From Poindextera sp041691315 (GTDB lineage: Bacteria > Pseudomonadota > Alphaproteobacteria > Caulobacterales > Caulobacteraceae): DNA of 64,000 nt. Shown here one piece after another: positions 23,929 to 33,074 of this stretch. The notes under the pieces are model-generated. The model saw only the letters and a program-made list of their open reading frames with translations. It searched no databases and was not told where the DNA came from. The position numbers were made by a program, and so were the translations under genes. The stretch covers positions 36,686-100,685 of the forward strand of contig JBEPUW010000010.1 of assembly GCA_041691315.1 (NCBI GenBank). The letters run 5' to 3'. Positions within the stretch are counted from its first letter, which is position 1, and each line of letters starts with the position of its first letter.

Positions 23929-24708
23929 GTGGAGCGGCCGCAGTTCGAGAGCATGATTTTTGACGCCGCCGTCGCCGCGGGAGCGGCGCACACGGCGGCG
24001 GAGTTGATCGAGGCGCTCGAGCGCGCCTTCGCGCTGCTCGGGTTTGACTATTTCAGAGTGGTCGAGGCCGTCTCCGATGGCGAAGCGCGTGTGCTTCGCT
24101 ACATGATGGGCAAGGTCAATCCGGCGTGGGAGACCACGTATGGCGAAGACAGGCTCGCCCAGCAGGATCCTCGGCTTCGCCGGGCCCTGACCTCCTCTGA
24201 GCCCTTCTTTCTGAGCGAAGTCCTAGTCGCCGCCGATGTGCATGATGCCGAGCGCATGATGGTCAAGCAGGCCGAGCAATTTGGTATCGTTGAGAGCTAT
24301 GTCCTGCCGCACCGGGACGCCGACAACCGCCAGTTCGCCGCGGCCCTGATCGGGCCGGGCCGTCCGATTGACGGGATTTATCGCGTCGCCGTGCACACGC
24401 TCTCGTCGGCCTTCGTGCTTGCCGCCTTGAGGATCGAGGCGGCGGCGATCGGCGGATCGGAAAAATTGGATCGCCCGGCGCTGACCATCCGTCAGCTCCA
24501 GTGTTTGGAGTGGTCGCGACGGGGGAAGAGTTCCGCCGACATCGGTAAAATTCTCGGCTTGTCTCCGCGGACGATCGACGAGCATTTCGCAATAGCCTGC
24601 AAGGTGTTGGGGGTCCGAACACGCGTGCAGGCCGTCGCTATGGCGTTGTCACTCGGGCTGCTACCCTACCGGGCGGCGGACGTTTCCCGCCCGCAACGCA
24701 ACCCGTAA
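23929..24708 (+). CDS. LuxR-family regulator with autoinducer-binding-like domain
   Basis: 259 aa, GTG start. Residues 20-170 resemble the autoinducer-binding domain (FDYFRVVEAV, ESYVLPHRDADN). The C-terminal GerE-type HTH is clear (LTIRQLQCLEWSRRGKSSADIGKILGLSPRTIDEHFAIACKVLGVRTRVQAVA). In alphaproteobacterial plasmids such proteins often control conjugation genes; the trb operon starts 700 bases downstream. Candidate regulator of the 23-bp palindromes upstream of trbC, traF and the Toprim gene (inference). Confidence 0.85.
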   Translation: MERPQFESMIFDAAVAAGAAHTAAELIEALERAFALLGFDYFRVVEAVSDGEARVLRYMMGKVNPAWETTYGEDRLAQQDPRLRRALTSSEPFFLSEVLVAADVHDAERMMVKQAEQFGIVESYVLPHRDADNRQFAAALIGPGRPIDGIYRVAVHTLSSAFVLAALRIEAAAIGGSEKLDRPALTIRQLQCLEWSRRGKSSADIGKILGLSPRTIDEHFAIACKVLGVRTRVQAVAMALSLGLLPYRAADVSRPQRNP

Positions 24709-24785
24709 GGTTACGGGTGGATCATTCGACTCAAGGGGGTAGCGTCTATCTGTGGTTGCTGGGCTGTAAGGCGCATCAACAGGCG

Positions 24786-24861
24786 TGAACCATGGGGCAT
24801 GGTGCACGGTCGGCCTAAGGCGACCCACGCTGCCCCGTCACCACATCGTGTCCATGGTTCA
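24786..24861 (+). other. Long imperfect stem-loop downstream of luxR
   Basis: TGAACCATGG (24786-24795) pairs perfectly with CCATGGTTCA (24852-24861); further in, GGTG-ACGG (24801-24809, one bulge) pairs with CCGTCACC (24835-24842), and a GCC-TAA-GGC hairpin (24814-24822) sits in the loop. It could be a structured leader or small RNA, or the LuxR gene's terminator. Confidence 0.35.
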
Positions 24862-25312
24862 TGGAAATGTGGTGCCCCAGCGTTCGTTTCGAGACCCAAA
24901 CCTTTCAGGACGGACCAGGCCCCGATCATCCCCTAAACGGGGCCGATCAAGCCCGTCTTTGTTCGATCTCGGCCTTTCTGGTCCTGAAGGTGACGCCGCT
25001 TGCGCCAGGGCCTTCGCGGAAAGCCTGTTGATCCGTGTCGCCCCCGGCCAAGACCGCCGCGATGCTCGGCTCCTGCTTACTGCCGTCTGCCTGCATTTGC
25101 AGAGCCGGAACGGCCCTGACGCCACCCTCGGGGATCTGGTGGAATGGCTAGGCCGCGGTGGCTGTGAAGATGTTCTCGTGAAGCTGCGCGGAGAGCCGCT
25201 GTCCCTCACGGACTATGTTGTTAACGAGCTTGGCAGTCTGGCAGGGGAACAGCAAAGCCTAGCCGTGGAAATGGCCTTCAATGCGGCTCAGCTTGCCGAA
25301 GCTTCGCTTTAG
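24854..25312 (+). CDS. Small protein upstream of trbC, possible T4CP-like fragment
   Basis: An open frame of about 152 codons whose start is unsure (ATG 24854; ATG 24785 would lie in the stem-loop). The first 45 residues are low quality; the later part is normal (ACARAFAESLLIRVAPG, RRDARLLLTAVCLHLQSRNG, TLGDLVEWLGRGG). That segment loosely resembles the all-alpha region of VirD4/TraG coupling proteins, so it may be a remnant or a small dedicated transfer protein. It ends 3 bases before the operator-like palindrome region of the trb operon. Confidence 0.45.
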   Translation: MVHGNVVPQRSFRDPNLSGRTRPRSSPKRGRSSPSLFDLGLSGPEGDAACARAFAESLLIRVAPGQDRRDARLLLTAVCLHLQSRNGPDATLGDLVEWLGRGGCEDVLVKLRGEPLSLTDYVVNELGSLAGEQQSLAVEMAFNAAQLAEASL

Positions 25313-25315
25313 GGA

Positions 25316-25351
25316 AATACTGCGGAGAGCAGTAATATTCTAAAATACTGC
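25316..25351 (+). promoter_or_regulatory. Operator-like palindrome upstream of the trb operon
   Basis: A 23-bp site (25329-25351) with arms GCAGTA and TACTGC around an AT-rich centre, plus an extra half-site AATACTGC at 25316-25323. A site with one mismatch lies upstream of traF (58748) and a related one at 39831. Confidence 0.6.
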
Positions 25352-25421
25352 TTGACCCGACATATGAAGCGGCGTTTCTCTCGGGAGCCCGGCTATCGCG
25401 GGCTTCGCAGGTGAGGTCCCG

Positions 25422-25775
25422 ATGACCCGTCGCACGATCCGTCAGATTCGCGGCCTCGCCGCTCGGATCCATTCCCTTCCGTTGGGCGCCTTTGTCGCCC
25501 TGACCCTGGCGGTCCCGGCCTTCGCCGGAACGACCAGTGGCACGGCCATGCCCTGGGAAACCCCGCTTCAGACCATTCAAGAGTCCATCACCGGGCCGGT
25601 GGCCAAGGCGGTCGGCATCATCGCCATCGCCGTCACCGGCCTTGGGTTCGCCTTCGCCGAGGGCGGCTCGGCGCTGCGCAAGGGCATCGGGATCGTGTTC
25701 GGCCTGGCCATCGTCTTTACGGCGACAACCTTCATCAGCTCCTTCTTCAGCATCACCTCGGGCGCGGTGTTCTGA
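25422..25775 (+). CDS. trbC: Conjugal pilin TrbC (VirB2-like)
   Basis: 117 aa. Long signal region with a cleavage-like AFA-GTTSG site, then two membrane segments (AKAVGIIAIAVTGLGFAFA and IGIVFGLAIVFTATTFI) flanking a short loop, the VirB2/TrbC layout. In the P-type family it is processed and cyclised by the TraF peptidase, present at 58787. First gene of the trb operon, preceded by the palindromic operator. Confidence 0.9.
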   Translation: MTRRTIRQIRGLAARIHSLPLGAFVALTLAVPAFAGTTSGTAMPWETPLQTIQESITGPVAKAVGIIAIAVTGLGFAFAEGGSALRKGIGIVFGLAIVFTATTFISSFFSITSGAVF

Positions 25776-25776
25776 G

Positions 25777-26040
25777 ATGGCCTCCAACGTCGACGGCTTC
25801 GAGATCGGCTTTCACAACTCGCTCTCCGAACCGATCACCATGGCCGGCGTGCCGTGCATGATCGCGGTCCTGAACGGCACGATCACCGCCATCCTCGCGC
25901 TCGGCCTTCAGGTCCCCCTGATCGGCATCCCCCTGGGCTTGGCCATTCATGCCGGCTGCTACTGGCTGAACAAGCGCGACCCTTACTTCTTCGACGCCCT
26001 GAAGCGGCACATCCGCCAACGCCCTTATCTGGACGCCTGA
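25777..26040 (+). CDS. trbD: Mating-pair protein TrbD (VirB3-like)
   Basis: 87 aa, starting 1 base after trbC. FHNSLSEPITMAGVP is the VirB3 entry motif, followed by hydrophobic segments and NKRDPYFFDALKRHI at the C-terminus. Inner-membrane partner of the TrbE ATPase. Confidence 0.9.
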   Translation: MASNVDGFEIGFHNSLSEPITMAGVPCMIAVLNGTITAILALGLQVPLIGIPLGLAIHAGCYWLNKRDPYFFDALKRHIRQRPYLDA

Positions 26041-26041
26041 G

Positions 26042-26245
26042 ATGGAGCGGGTGCAGGCCATCCTCACCTCACCCCCCGTCCTCGCCGGTCTGGTGGCGGC
26101 GCTCATCTGGGCGCCGGCGACAGGCTTCCCAACCTGGCCGGCGCTCGCGCGCGGCCGCTGGGGCTCCACCTTCGGTGTGAGCTTCGCGGTCGGCCTATTC
26201 GTTTTCGCCGCCGTCCAGGGCCTGACAGCGCCCATGGCCGGATGA
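26042..26245 (+). CDS. Small membrane protein inside the trb operon
   Basis: 67 aa with two hydrophobic segments (PPVLAGLVAALIWAPATG and FGVSFAVGLFVFAAVQGL), starting right after trbD. Not part of the classical trb set; I do not recognise it. Tight spacing on both sides supports translation. Confidence 0.65.
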   Translation: MERVQAILTSPPVLAGLVAALIWAPATGFPTWPALARGRWGSTFGVSFAVGLFVFAAVQGLTAPMAG

Positions 26246-26255
26246 AGGAGCGACC

Positions 26256-28721
26256 ATGCTTTATCTTCGCGAGTACCGCGCCAAAGCCGACCGCCTCTTC
26301 GATCACCTCCCCTGGGTGGCGCTGATCGGCCCTGGACTGATGCTCAACAAGGACGGCGGCTTCCAGAAGACCCTCGCCTTCCGCGGCCCAGACCTCGCCT
26401 CATCCACCGACGAGGGCTTGGTGGCGGTCCGCGCCCAGCTCAACAACGCGCTCCGACGCCTCGGCTCGCGCTGGTGCCTGCACATCGAGGCCCTTCGCGC
26501 CGGCGCCCAGGACTATCCGACCTCGGCCTTCCCCGACGCGGTGTCAGCCCTGATCGACGACGAGCGGCGCACGGGCTTTGAGGCCGAGGGGCGGCATTTC
26601 GAGAGCCGCTACTTCATGACCTTCACCTACCTGCCGCCCGAAGAGGCGGTGTCGACGGCGGAATCGCTGCTGCTGGAGAATGCGCCGTCCGGACGCGGGG
26701 CGCAGGGCATGTACCGCGCAGCGCTGGGCGGCTTCCTCGCCACGGTGCGCCAGATCGCTGACATCCTCGCGGCGATTATGCCGGAGGTCCGTGAACTCGA
26801 CGACGACGAGACCCTCACCTACTTGCACGGCTGCATCTCTACTAAACGCCACTTCGTCCGGGCGCCGGACACCCCGGCCTACCTCGACGCCTTCCTCTGC
26901 GACGACGATTTCCAGGGCGGCCTGTTCCCGCGCCTGGGCGGCCAATACATGCGCACGCTCTCGGTGCGCGCGTATCCGACGGCCTCCTCCCCGGGCCTGC
27001 TCGACCGGCTGAACGAACTGGGGGTCGGCTACCGCTGGACCTGCCGCTTCCTGCCCCTCGACAAGGAGGATGCAAGGAAGGCGTTGACCACGGTGCGCAA
27101 GCGCTGGTTCGCCAAGCGCAAGGGCGTCATGGCCCTGATTAAGGAGGCGGTCACTCGCGAGCCTTCGGTGCTGGAAGACCCGGACGCGGCGGCGAAGACG
27201 AACGACGCCGACGCGGCCCTGGCCATTCTTGGCGGCGACTACGCCTCGATCGGCTACTTCACCCCTACCGTCACCCTCATGGACACCGATCCCGACCGCC
27301 TGGCTGACCGGGTCCGCGAGGTGGAGAGCGCCATCAACCGGGTGGGGTTCGTCTGCAAGGTTGAAGACGTCAACGCGGTGGAGGCGTGGCTGGGGTCCCT
27401 GCCGGGTCAGGCCTACGCGGACCTGCGCCGGCCCTTGGTCTCCTCGCTGAACCTTTGCGATATGATTCCCATGTCGGCCATCTGGCCCGGCCCCGCGCGC
27501 AACGCCCACCTGACCTCAGAATCCATCAAGCGCGGGCACCAGGGCGTACAGCCGCCGCTGATGGTGACCCGCACCGCCGGCACAACCCCGTTTCGCTTTG
27601 ACCTGCACCAGGCCGACGTCGGCCACACAATGATCGTGGGACCGACCGGCGCGGGCAAATCGGTGCTCCTCAACACCATCGCCATGCAGTGGCTCCGCTA
27701 TCCCGAAGCGCAGGTCTTCTACTTCGACAAAGGCGCTTCCTCGCGGGCGTCCACCCTTTTGACCGGGGGCCAGTTCTTCGTCCTGGGCGGCGACCAGTCG
27801 GACCTGGCCTTTCAGCCGCTGGCCGACCTGGATCGCGGGGAGGACCGCACCTGGGCCCAGGAATGGGTGCAGGACATCGTGGCGGCCGAGGGGGTGGAGA
27901 TCACGCCCGCGGTTAAGGAGGAGATCTGGGGCGGGTTGAAGAATCTCGCCGCCGGCCCCCGCGAGCAGCGCACCCTGACCCTCCTGGCCGCGACGGTGCA
28001 GAACCAGACCGTCAAGTCGGCCCTCCTGCCCTACACCCTCGATGGCCCGCACGGCCACCTGCTGGACGCCCAGGACAACAGCCACGTCACCGCGCGCTGG
28101 CAGACCTTCGAGATGAGCGAGCTGATGGGGGCCAAGGCCGCTCTGCAGCCGGTGCTGACCTACATCTTCCGCACCTTGGAGCAACGGTTCGACGGCCGGC
28201 CGACCTTGCTGGTGCTGGACGAGGCCTGGCTGTTCCTCGACCAGGGGATCTTCGCCGCCAAGATCCGCGAGTGGCTGAAGACCCTGCGCAAGTTCAACGT
28301 GGCCGTGGTGTTCGCCACCCAGAGCTTGGCCGACATCGCCCGCTCCACCATCGCGCCCGCCTTGATCGAAAGCTGCCCGACCCGGGTCTTCCTGCCCAAT
28401 CCCGACGCCTACACGCCGCAGATCAGCGAGCTCTACGCCGCCTTTGGCCTGAACGCCCAGCAGCTGCGCATCATCGCCTCCGCCACCCCCAAGCGCGAAT
28501 ACTACTACCAGGCCTCGGCCGGAAACCGGCTGTTCGAGCTGGGCCTCGGCCCGATCGCGCTGGGCGCCGTCGGCGCGTCGTCTCCCGGCGACCAGGCGCG
28601 GCTGACCCAGGTCCTCAAGGCAGGCGGCGACGAACCCTTCGCCGCCGCCTTCTATCGGGTCCAAGGCCTGCCCGAGGTGGCGGATTTCCTGGCGCGGTCA
28701 GCCCCCGCGAGGGTGGCGTGA
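26256..28721 (+). CDS. trbE: Conjugative ATPase TrbE (VirB4-like)
   Basis: 821 aa, full length. N-terminal CagE/TrbE/VirB-type domain, then the ATPase core with Walker A IVGPTGAGKSVLL near 459-471 and Walker B LLVLDEAWLFLD near 650. The VirB4-type segment RKFNVAVVFATQSLADI and an arginine-rich end follow. It powers pilus assembly at the inner membrane. Stop and next start overlap (TGATG). Confidence 0.95.
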   Translation: MLYLREYRAKADRLFDHLPWVALIGPGLMLNKDGGFQKTLAFRGPDLASSTDEGLVAVRAQLNNALRRLGSRWCLHIEALRAGAQDYPTSAFPDAVSALIDDERRTGFEAEGRHFESRYFMTFTYLPPEEAVSTAESLLLENAPSGRGAQGMYRAALGGFLATVRQIADILAAIMPEVRELDDDETLTYLHGCISTKRHFVRAPDTPAYLDAFLCDDDFQGGLFPRLGGQYMRTLSVRAYPTASSPGLLDRLNELGVGYRWTCRFLPLDKEDARKALTTVRKRWFAKRKGVMALIKEAVTREPSVLEDPDAAAKTNDADAALAILGGDYASIGYFTPTVTLMDTDPDRLADRVREVESAINRVGFVCKVEDVNAVEAWLGSLPGQAYADLRRPLVSSLNLCDMIPMSAIWPGPARNAHLTSESIKRGHQGVQPPLMVTRTAGTTPFRFDLHQADVGHTMIVGPTGAGKSVLLNTIAMQWLRYPEAQVFYFDKGASSRASTLLTGGQFFVLGGDQSDLAFQPLADLDRGEDRTWAQEWVQDIVAAEGVEITPAVKEEIWGGLKNLAAGPREQRTLTLLAATVQNQTVKSALLPYTLDGPHGHLLDAQDNSHVTARWQTFEMSELMGAKAALQPVLTYIFRTLEQRFDGRPTLLVLDEAWLFLDQGIFAAKIREWLKTLRKFNVAVVFATQSLADIARSTIAPALIESCPTRVFLPNPDAYTPQISELYAAFGLNAQQLRIIASATPKREYYYQASAGNRLFELGLGPIALGAVGASSPGDQARLTQVLKAGGDEPFAAAFYRVQGLPEVADFLARSAPARVA

Positions 28722-29071
28722 TGGCCGAGGCCTCGCCGCTTGCCACGCCTTTGGCCCCGCCCCTTTCGGCGGGCGAACTGCGCCGCCTGGCCCGGCTCGG
28801 CGCGCCCTTGCCCCGGGCCTGGACCGCCAGCGTGCGTCGGCGCCGGCTGATGTTGTTGGGACTGGCCGCGCCGGGCTTCCTGGCAATCGCCGCCACGCCA
28901 GCCCACCAGAACTTCGTTGTTCTGGTCGCCGGTGCTCTCGCCTTCGCCGCCGCCTTCCTGTTCCGCCGCCTGACCGAGCCGGTGTTCGTCTGCGCCGAGG
29001 CAGCGGCGCTCTGGCCGCCCGCGTCTGATCTGCCCCGCCCCGGACATCGAAAGGACCTGCCCCATGCGTAA
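28721..29071 (+). CDS. Membrane protein between trbE and trbJ
   Basis: 116 aa: basic N-terminus, then two adjacent membrane segments (LMLLGLAAPGFLAIAATPA and FVVLVAGALAFAAAFLF) and a short tail. Start overlaps trbE; its 3' end overlaps trbJ by 8 bases, so it is clearly translated as part of the operon. No family recognised. Confidence 0.7.
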   Translation: MAEASPLATPLAPPLSAGELRRLARLGAPLPRAWTASVRRRRLMLLGLAAPGFLAIAATPAHQNFVVLVAGALAFAAAFLFRRLTEPVFVCAEAAALWPPASDLPRPGHRKDLPHA

Positions 29072-29801
29072 TCTCCAATTGTTCGCCGGCGCCGCCATTG
29101 CGGTCAGCCTGGCGCTCGCTTCCGCATCCCCACCCGCCCAGGCCCAAGTCACGGTCATCGACCCGACCGCGATCGGTCACCTAATCGACCAATACAACAA
29201 TCAGATCACCGCCATCAGCAACCAGCTGACGCAGATTCAGCGGCTGGAATCGCAGCTCACCAACCAAGCTCAGATGCTGCAAAAGATGCAGACCGACGTT
29301 ACGGGCCCCATCGCCCAGATAACCGGCCAGGCGACGCAGATCCTGCAGCGGGCGCAGGGCATCGGCTACGGCGCCCAGAACGTCGCCCAGCAGTTCTCGA
29401 ACCTCTACCCGGGGACGATGCCGGGCGCCTCGCTGACCACCACCCAGGCCTCGCTCGCCCAATGGCGGCAGCAAAACAGCCTCACCCTGCAGCAGGCTCT
29501 GCAGATGCAGAACCAGATCGCGCAGGGCCAGCCGATCACCTCCTCGCAGGTGGCGCAGGCGGTCACCGCCTCTCAGGGCGCGGCCGGCCAGACCGCCGCT
29601 ATCCAAGCGACCAATCAGCTGCTGGCCACTGTCACCGCACAACTCACCCAACTGCAGAGCCTGCTGATCACCCAGGCCCGCGCCGAGCAGACCATCGCGG
29701 CTCAGGCCCAGGCCTCGCAGGCGACCGGCGCCGCCGACAGCCAGCGGTTCTGGACCACGACCGCCCCCGCCAGTCGGGTGCAGAACCCGGGCACGCTGTG
29801 A
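29064..29801 (+). CDS. trbJ: Mating-pair protein TrbJ (VirB5-like)
   Basis: 245 aa. Signal peptide ending near SPPAQAQ, then Gln-rich coiled-coil segments (QYNNQITAISNQLTQIQRLESQ and similar) typical of TrbJ/VirB5 minor pilins. Periplasmic/surface adhesin of the pilus. Overlaps both neighbours by a few bases. Confidence 0.9.
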   Translation: MRNLQLFAGAAIAVSLALASASPPAQAQVTVIDPTAIGHLIDQYNNQITAISNQLTQIQRLESQLTNQAQMLQKMQTDVTGPIAQITGQATQILQRAQGIGYGAQNVAQQFSNLYPGTMPGASLTTTQASLAQWRQQNSLTLQQALQMQNQIAQGQPITSSQVAQAVTASQGAAGQTAAIQATNQLLATVTAQLTQLQSLLITQARAEQTIAAQAQASQATGAADSQRFWTTTAPASRVQNPGTL

Positions 29802-30070
29802 TGCGCCGCCCTCTCCTCGTCGGGGCGGCCGCGGCCCTGGCGGCGCTGGGAGCCTGTTCGCCCGGCGCCCAGACCCACGACAAGGCTTATTACGCCGCCC
29901 ACGCCGACGAGCGGACGCGCCAGCTCAACGCCTGCCAAAACGATCCGGGCCACCTGGGTTCGACACCCAACTGCGTCAACGCCCAGGCCGCAGAGGCCGA
30001 TACCCATGCCGCCCACTTCTACGAGGCGCCCAAGCCCGCGCCCCGCGTCGCCGATCCCGGCAAGCTGTAG
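29801..30070 (+). CDS. trbK: TrbK-like lipoprotein
   Basis: 89 aa with a lipobox (AALAALGAC, Cys19) and a Cys-containing small domain (RQLNACQNDPGHLGSTPNC). Short lipoproteins at this place in trb operons (TrbK/EexN type) mediate entry exclusion. The symbol is by position and type, not strong sequence identity. Confidence 0.7.
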   Translation: MRRPLLVGAAAALAALGACSPGAQTHDKAYYAAHADERTRQLNACQNDPGHLGSTPNCVNAQAAEADTHAAHFYEAPKPAPRVADPGKL

Positions 30071-30079
30071 GGGCCGATC

Positions 30080-31372
30080 ATGGGCACGACCGCCGATCCC
30101 GCCGCGCTCGACGATTTCCTGAACACGTTCAAAAATCAGGTCGACGCCGGGTTCGGGCTGATCCAGGGCGATGTCACCGGCACGCTCGGCACCCTGGTGA
30201 TCATCTCCATCGCCATCACTGCGGTCCTCTGGGCCATCGACGAGAACCAGAATGTGTTGGCCTCTCTGGTGCGCAAGGTGCTGCTGGTGGGCTTCTTCGC
30301 CTGGCTGGTCACCCAGTGGCACACCCTGTCCTCGACCGTGGTCAATGGGTTCGCCGCGCTCGGGTTGAAAGCCTCGGGCGGGACCATGTCGGTCACCGAC
30401 TTCACCCAGTCACCCTCCAAGATCGTCATCGCCGGCATCAACGTGATCTCGGCGCTGATGCAATACATCCAGAAGATCGCCCCCGGGCCGATCGAGTTCT
30501 TCGCCCACATCGATGTGGTGATCATCACCATTGTGGCGGCGGTCGGCATTCTGATCGCCTTTGTGATTCTGGCCGTCGAGATCGTCGTCACGATCATCGA
30601 GTTCCACATCGTCACACTTGTGGCCTTCGTCACCGTCCCCTTCGGGGTGCTGACCCAGACCTCGTTCATGTCCGAGCGGGCGATCGGCTACGTCGTCTCG
30701 GTCGGGGTGAAGATGATGGCGCTGGCCATCGTCGTCGGCCTAGGCACCACGATCTTCGATAATTACACCGTCTCGGCCGATCCCGGCATCAACGAGGATT
30801 GCGGCCTGCTGCTGGCGGCCGTCGTCATGGTGATGTTGGCCCTGAAAGTCCCGGCTATCGCCGGCGCCCTGATCTCTGGCGGACCCCAACTCAATGCCGG
30901 CGGCGCAGTGATGGGCGCGGCCGGCATCGCCGCCACCGTCGCCGGCGGCGCGCTCGCGGCCCGCGCTCTGGGCGGCTCTGTCGCCGGTGCGCTGGGGGCC
31001 ACCAGCCAGGTCGCCTCCGCCAAAAGCGCCTCAGGCGCCATTCCGCCGAGTGGCGGCCCGCCGCCGCCGGGCCCGAGCGGCGGTGGGAGCGGCGACCCAG
31101 GTGGAGGATCATCCGGCGGCGGGTCCGGCCCCGCCCCCTCGTCCGGAGGCGCGTCGACCGCCTCGACCCTCCGGACCGCCGAGTCCCGCGCGCGGGGAGA
31201 CGCCGGGGACGCCGCCGCCCCGCCGTCCGCCGCCGAGACGCTCGCTCAGGCCGACGCGCGCGGACCTCAGCTCAGCGGTCTGGCGCAAGGCGCCGCCGCC
31301 ACCGCGATGCAATCCGACGATAGCGGCCCGGGCATGACCGCCACGCCCAAGCGGCCGGACGACGAGGCGTGA
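30080..31372 (+). CDS. trbL: Mating-pair protein TrbL (VirB6-like)
   Basis: 430 aa. Polytopic: hydrophobic segments around 35-55, 65-80, 145-180, 185-205, 220-240 and 250-270, then a Gly/Ser/Pro/Ala-rich cytoplasmic-type tail from about 310, as in TrbL. Inner-membrane channel component. The order J-K-L-F-G-I follows the canonical trb operon. Confidence 0.92.
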   Translation: MGTTADPAALDDFLNTFKNQVDAGFGLIQGDVTGTLGTLVIISIAITAVLWAIDENQNVLASLVRKVLLVGFFAWLVTQWHTLSSTVVNGFAALGLKASGGTMSVTDFTQSPSKIVIAGINVISALMQYIQKIAPGPIEFFAHIDVVIITIVAAVGILIAFVILAVEIVVTIIEFHIVTLVAFVTVPFGVLTQTSFMSERAIGYVVSVGVKMMALAIVVGLGTTIFDNYTVSADPGINEDCGLLLAAVVMVMLALKVPAIAGALISGGPQLNAGGAVMGAAGIAATVAGGALAARALGGSVAGALGATSQVASAKSASGAIPPSGGPPPPGPSGGGSGDPGGGSSGGGSGPAPSSGGASTASTLRTAESRARGDAGDAAAPPSAAETLAQADARGPQLSGLAQGAAATAMQSDDSGPGMTATPKRPDDEA

Positions 31373-31385
31373 GGGAGCCTGCTCG

Positions 31386-32072
31386 ATGACCAATGTCTTT
31401 CGCCGCGCCAATGACCGCTACGGCTCTTCCGCCCCGGAGGACACCCCCTACCGGCGCGCCAGCCAGGAATGGGACCGGCGCATCGGGGAACCCGTCGTCC
31501 AGGCCAGGAACTGGCGGGCGATGGCTTTCGCCGGGTGGGCGGTATGCCTGGTGGCGGTCGGCGGCCTGATCTACCAGGGAGCCACCAAACAGATCGCTAC
31601 CTATGTCGTCCCTATCGACCGCTATGGCCAACCTGGCCGGATCGAAGTGGCGGGCCACGACTACACGCCGTCGACCGCCGAGATGGGCTACTTCCTGGCC
31701 GACTGGGTGAACCGGACCCGCTCCAAGTCCATCGACCCGATCGTCATCCGCGACAACTGGACAACCGCCTACCACTTCGTGTCGGGGCCGGCGATCGGTC
31801 AGCTCAACGACTACGCCAAGACTCACGACCCGTTCGCCAACGCCGGCCAGCAGGCGGTCTCTATCGAGGTCGTATCCGTGCTCGCCCGCAGCCCGGCCAC
31901 CTACCAGGTGCAGTGGCGCGAGACGACCTTCGACCAGGGCTCGACCACCTCCACCGTCAACTGGACGGGCCTGTTCACCACCAAGATCAACCCGCCGAAA
32001 AACGAGGCGGAGCTCCGGGCCAATCCGCTCGGCGTCTACATCACCACCTTCCAGTGGAGCCGAGATCTATGA
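31386..32072 (+). CDS. trbF: Mating-pair protein TrbF (VirB8-like)
   Basis: 228 aa. Short cytoplasmic N-terminus with NPYRRAxQEWDxR-like segment (RRASQEWDRRIG), one membrane segment (MAFAGWAVCLVAVGGLIYQG) and a periplasmic VirB8 domain (VNRTRSKSIDP, YQVQWRETTF). Nucleates the T4SS core. The stop overlaps trbG (ATGA). Confidence 0.94.
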   Translation: MTNVFRRANDRYGSSAPEDTPYRRASQEWDRRIGEPVVQARNWRAMAFAGWAVCLVAVGGLIYQGATKQIATYVVPIDRYGQPGRIEVAGHDYTPSTAEMGYFLADWVNRTRSKSIDPIVIRDNWTTAYHFVSGPAIGQLNDYAKTHDPFANAGQQAVSIEVVSVLARSPATYQVQWRETTFDQGSTTSTVNWTGLFTTKINPPKNEAELRANPLGVYITTFQWSRDL

Positions 32073-33070
32073 GCCCTCGTCATTCTCTCGCCCGGCCCCT
32101 CCTGGGGTGGCTGGCCATCCTCAGCACGGCCGCAGCGGTTTCCGCCGCCGCCCAACCCGGTCAGGGCGGCCTGCCGCCGCCCGCGTCGGCGCCCGGGTTA
32201 AAGGTGGTGACCGCGGCGCCTGCAGCGGCCATCCCGCCCGCGCCGCTTCCGGCGAGGCGCAGGCCAAAGCGGCCCCTGCCTGGCGAGCGCACGGTCCGAT
32301 CCGCCAATGCCGCCTCGCGCAGCTTCCCGACGCCGGACGCCTACATCAACGCCACCCTCTACTATGACTACGAGGCGGGCCGGCTCTACGAGGTGGAGAC
32401 CTCGCCCCACTTCCTGACCGCCATCATGTTGCGGCCGGGCGAGAAGCTCGTGGCCAAGGCCGCCGGCGACACGGTGCGCTGGGTGCTCGGCGAGACGGCC
32501 GAGGGCTCAGGACCCAACACCCAGGTGGTGGTGCTGCTGAAGCCGATCCGCGGTGGCCTGCGCACCAATGTCGTGCTCACAACCGATCAGCGGACCTACC
32601 TGATCGAGGCGTCCAGCCGCGATGGCGGCGCCTACACCTCGGCCGTGAGCTGGAACTATCCGCAGGAACAGATGCAGGCCCTGGCGGCGGCTCAGGCCCA
32701 GGCTCGCGCGGCGGATCTCGCCGCCAAGGCGGCCGACGCCCAGTTGGTGGTGGCGACGCCCGCCTCACCGATCGATCAGCTCCACTTCGGCTACGACATC
32801 CGGCCGATCCACGGCAAGCCGCCGCGCTGGCAGCCGATCCGCGTCTTCGACGACGGGATCAAAACCTACATCCAGTTTCCCATCAACATGGCGGCCACCG
32901 ACGCCCCGCCCCTGTTCCTGGTGGGCCCGGGCGACAAGGCTGAGCTGGTCAATTACCGCTATCTGAACGGCTACTATGTGGTCGACCGCCTGGTGGACGT
33001 AGCTGAGCTGCGGATCGGCGAGAAGCCCCAGACCATCGTGCGCATCACCCGCACCAAGGACCGGGGCTAA
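32069..33070 (+). CDS. trbG: Mating-pair protein TrbG (VirB9-like)
   Basis: 333 aa with signal peptide (LGWLAILSTAAAVSAAA), Pro/Ala-rich linker and a VirB9/CagX domain with YEVETSPHFLTAIML near 115 and the C-terminal beta domain (FDDGIKTYIQFP, YVVDRLVDVAELRIG). Periplasmic/outer-membrane part of the core complex. Confidence 0.94.
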   Translation: MSPRHSLARPLLGWLAILSTAAAVSAAAQPGQGGLPPPASAPGLKVVTAAPAAAIPPAPLPARRRPKRPLPGERTVRSANAASRSFPTPDAYINATLYYDYEAGRLYEVETSPHFLTAIMLRPGEKLVAKAAGDTVRWVLGETAEGSGPNTQVVVLLKPIRGGLRTNVVLTTDQRTYLIEASSRDGGAYTSAVSWNYPQEQMQALAAAQAQARAADLAAKAADAQLVVATPASPIDQLHFGYDIRPIHGKPPRWQPIRVFDDGIKTYIQFPINMAATDAPPLFLVGPGDKAELVNYRYLNGYYVVDRLVDVAELRIGEKPQTIVRITRTKDRG

Positions 33071-33074
33071 GGCC

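Noticed and set aside
24854..25312. Calling this ORF trbB
   Set aside because: No Walker A/B or VirB11 signature; too short.
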